Source: an uncultured Clostridia bacterium (lineage in GTDB: Bacteria > Bacillota > Clostridia > Christensenellales > QALW01). From it: DNA of 6,742 nucleotides. The stretch lies in assembly GCA_900550765.1 (NCBI GenBank), contig URTC01000094.1, forward strand, positions 1 to 6,742, read 5' to 3'. Made by a program: the position numbers and the translations under genes. The notes below the pieces were generated by a model. The model was not told the origin of the DNA. It saw nothing but the letters and a program-made list of their open reading frames with translations, and made no database searches. Of this stretch, positions 5,354 to 6,742 are shown one piece after another (within the stretch, counting starts at the first letter, position 1; each line of letters opens with the position of its first letter).

Positions 5354-6130
5354 TTGCTGATTTTTTTGAAAGATGCTCAATTGATTTCCGCTTACGGAAT
5401 AAAAAAATATGAATTTCAGAATATCCATTCTAACGGTAATTTAATTTCCTTCAGCCGTCCCTGCGTTGGGTATGTTTTAAAAGGAAATGCGGAATTCCTC
5501 TATCGGGGCCGAAACTTTTATGCTGAGCAGGGAGATACCATTTACATTGCCGCGGGAACCAAATATTATTCTATTTGGTGGGGGCAGCCCGATATTGCAT
5601 TTTATTCGATTGATTTCGCCTTTGCAGGGGGAAATACCCTGAGCAATTATCGGTTTCAGATCCTTTCCAAGTTTGGCCGGACGCTGTTTGATGAGATGTA
5701 CCAACTTTTTTTAGAAGAGAAATTCTTTTTGTCGGTTGCAGCTTTTTATCGGTTGCTTGCCAAACTTTATCCGAAGATGGAGGCAGAGCAGGTGTTCAGG
5801 GAAACGGTTATGCTCGCTCCGGCGATTTCTTTTATTGAAGAAAACTATGCGCAGACGTTTACGATACAGTTTTTAGCAGAGCTCTGCCATTGCAGTGAAT
5901 CGCACTTTTATGCATTGTTTAAAAAAGCAACCGGCGTTTCTCCCATCACATATAAGCATCAGGTGATGATACAGCATGCGCTGAATATGTTGCGGGATGA
6001 TTCACTGAATATCGAGCAGATCAGTGAACAGCTGGGATTTTCTTCTTCCAATTATTTCAGAAAGGTATTCCACACTGTAACCAGGCAGAGCCCCCGTGAT
6101 TTTAAAAAAGGAAGAACAGGGAAGTTTTAA
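5354..6130 (+). CDS. AraC-family transcriptional regulator, start uncertain (possible 1-base frameshift)
   Basis: The protein has an N-terminal cupin-like sensing domain (about 20-100) and two C-terminal AraC helix-turn-helix units (about 171-192, TIQFLAELCHCSESHFYALF; and 219-241, NIEQISEQLGFSSSNYFRKVF), ending with the typical SPRDFKK. It most likely controls the divergent dehydrogenase and Gfo/Idh-like pair in response to a sugar-like ligand. The open frame begins at TTG 5354 with no ribosome binding site. An ATG at 5347 in another frame encodes MKVADFF, then reaches a stop at 5412. If the T7 run at 5361-5367 had six Ts, that ATG would read MKVADFLKDAQLISAYGIKK, a typical start for this family. 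So the true start may be 5347, with a one-base insertion or read error here. At about 258-261 residues it is slightly short but complete at the C end. Family assignment is firm. Confidence 0.9.
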   Translation: MLIFLKDAQLISAYGIKKYEFQNIHSNGNLISFSRPCVGYVLKGNAEFLYRGRNFYAEQGDTIYIAAGTKYYSIWWGQPDIAFYSIDFAFAGGNTLSNYRFQILSKFGRTLFDEMYQLFLEEKFFLSVAAFYRLLAKLYPKMEAEQVFRETVMLAPAISFIEENYAQTFTIQFLAELCHCSESHFYALFKKATGVSPITYKHQVMIQHALNMLRDDSLNIEQISEQLGFSSSNYFRKVFHTVTRQSPRDFKKGRTGKF

Positions 6131-6172
6131 TCTTCTGTGTATGTTTGCAGGGAGTTTTAAAAAAGCGTCTGC

Positions 6173-6201
6173 TTGCATTTTTTATGATAGTGGTATATAA
6201 T
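6173..6201 (+). promoter_or_regulatory. Sigma-A promoter of the dCMP deaminase gene
   Basis: TTGCAT (6173-6178), a 17-base spacer, and a perfect TATAAT (6196-6201). The predicted start near 6208 gives a leader of about 37 bases. No convincing terminator was found between the AraC gene stop (6130) and this promoter, only a weak AAGC-GTCT-GCTT hairpin near 6164-6175 followed by a T run. Confidence 0.78.
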
Positions 6202-6244
6202 AAATCGATTTCAATATGAATAGAATATGGTTAGGAGGAGCATC

Positions 6245-6724
6245 ATGAAGCGTACGGACTATATTTCCTGGGATGAGTATTTTATGGGAATTGCTCTGCT
6301 TTCAGCACAGCGCAGTAAAGACTCCGGAACGCAGGTGGGTGCCTGCTTGGTAAACGCGGATAATAAAATTTTATCCGTTGGCTATAATGGAATGCCTACC
6401 GGCTGTGATGATGACTGTATGCCCTGGAGCCGTGAAGGCGGTGTAATGGAAAGCAAATATGCATTCGTATGTCATGCCGAGCTCAATGCTATTCTTAATA
6501 ATGATGGCGGCTCGCTGAAAGGGGCAAGGTGCTATACCACGCTTTTTCCGTGTAATGAATGTGCTAAGGCGCTGATTCAAGCCGGTATCCGGGAAGTTAT
6601 CTATCTTTGCGATAAATACGCCGAAACCGAAGCGGTACAGGCCTCCAAAAATATGTTCCAAATGGTAGGGGTGCGGCTTACACCGTATCGGCCTACCGGA
6701 AGAAAGCTTACATTGGATATTTAA
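6245..6724 (+). CDS. Deoxycytidylate (dCMP) deaminase, ComEB-like
   Basis: It deaminates dCMP to dUMP, feeding thymidylate synthesis in the cytoplasm; a zinc enzyme. The 159-residue protein carries the deaminase zinc motif CHAELNAIL (His77, Glu79) and PCNEC (Cys103, Cys106). It also has the dCMP-deaminase stretch GYNGMPTGCDDDC (46-58), where extra cysteines may bind a second zinc as in some family members. I chose ATG 6245 because AGGAGG (6233-6238) lies six bases upstream. An in-frame ATG at 6227 would place that Shine-Dalgarno sequence inside the coding region, so it is rejected. The gene has its own strong promoter (6173-6201). A second gene seems to begin 12 bases after the stop, so it may head an operon. 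Length is normal for the family. Confidence 0.95.
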   Translation: MKRTDYISWDEYFMGIALLSAQRSKDSGTQVGACLVNADNKILSVGYNGMPTGCDDDCMPWSREGGVMESKYAFVCHAELNAILNNDGGSLKGARCYTTLFPCNECAKALIQAGIREVIYLCDKYAETEAVQASKNMFQMVGVRLTPYRPTGRKLTLDI

Positions 6725-6736
6725 AGGGGCTCGTTT

Positions 6737-6742
6737 ATGAAT
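6737..6742 (+). CDS. Start of a following gene (first two codons only)
   Basis: Immediately after the deaminase stop codon comes AAAGGGG (6723-6729), then ATGAAT at 6737 with seven bases between. This looks like a ribosome binding site and start codon of a co-transcribed gene cut by the window edge. Nothing can be said about its product. Confidence 0.45.

Noticed and set aside
6140..6185. Terminator after the AraC gene
   Set aside because: Only a four-base-pair hairpin with imperfect spacing to the T run is visible, and it overlaps the promoter of the next gene. Too weak to list.
6227..6244. Earlier ATG start for dCMP deaminase adding MVRRSI
   Set aside because: The AGGAGG at 6233-6238 would then be coding. 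ATG 6245 is ideally spaced from it and gives the usual N terminus.

Overview
The window looks like chromosomal DNA of a Clostridia-type member of the Bacillota. The evidence is the strong AGGAGG-type ribosome binding sites, several sigma-A-like promoters with exact 17-base spacers, U-rich intrinsic terminators, and protein sequences typical of that class (GlmM, MgtE, AraC, ComEB-like dCMP deaminase). No phage genes, transposase, CRISPR array, tRNA or rRNA were seen.

Layout. On the minus strand, bases 1-622 hold the 5' two fifths or so of glmM (cell-wall precursor synthesis), with its own promoter. Bases 768-1236 hold a decayed sugar phosphate isomerase/epimerase-like gene, with frameshifts and deletions but a still near-consensus promoter. 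A bidirectional-looking terminator separates it from mgtE (1346-2719), a complete Mg2+ transporter. mgtE is preceded by a leader of about 300 bases. Next comes a two-gene minus-strand operon (5256 to 3167): a medium-chain dehydrogenase-like protein, then a Gfo/Idh/MocA-like oxidoreductase, ended by a clear terminator. Divergent to it is an AraC-family regulator (from about 5350), the obvious candidate to control the pair. The plus strand ends with a dCMP deaminase gene (6245-6724) and the first two codons of a following gene.

The most interesting part is the mgtE leader (2720-3030). It is not recognisable as the usual M-box Mg2+ riboswitch. In order of transcription it carries: a promoter, a 28-codon upstream ORF with a good Shine-Dalgarno sequence, a folded domain closed by the start region of that ORF, a second domain closed by a two-part long-range stem, an intrinsic terminator inside that second domain, and a hairpin that can hide the mgtE Shine-Dalgarno sequence. 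This architecture suggests transcription attenuation coupled to translation of a leader peptide, perhaps analogous to mgtL of enterobacterial mgtA. That function is inference; the pairings and the ORF are read directly from the sequence.

Secondary points are an apparent one-base frameshift at a T7 run at the start of the AraC gene, unusual active-site residues in both members of the oxidoreductase pair, and an orphaned strong promoter before the pseudogene.
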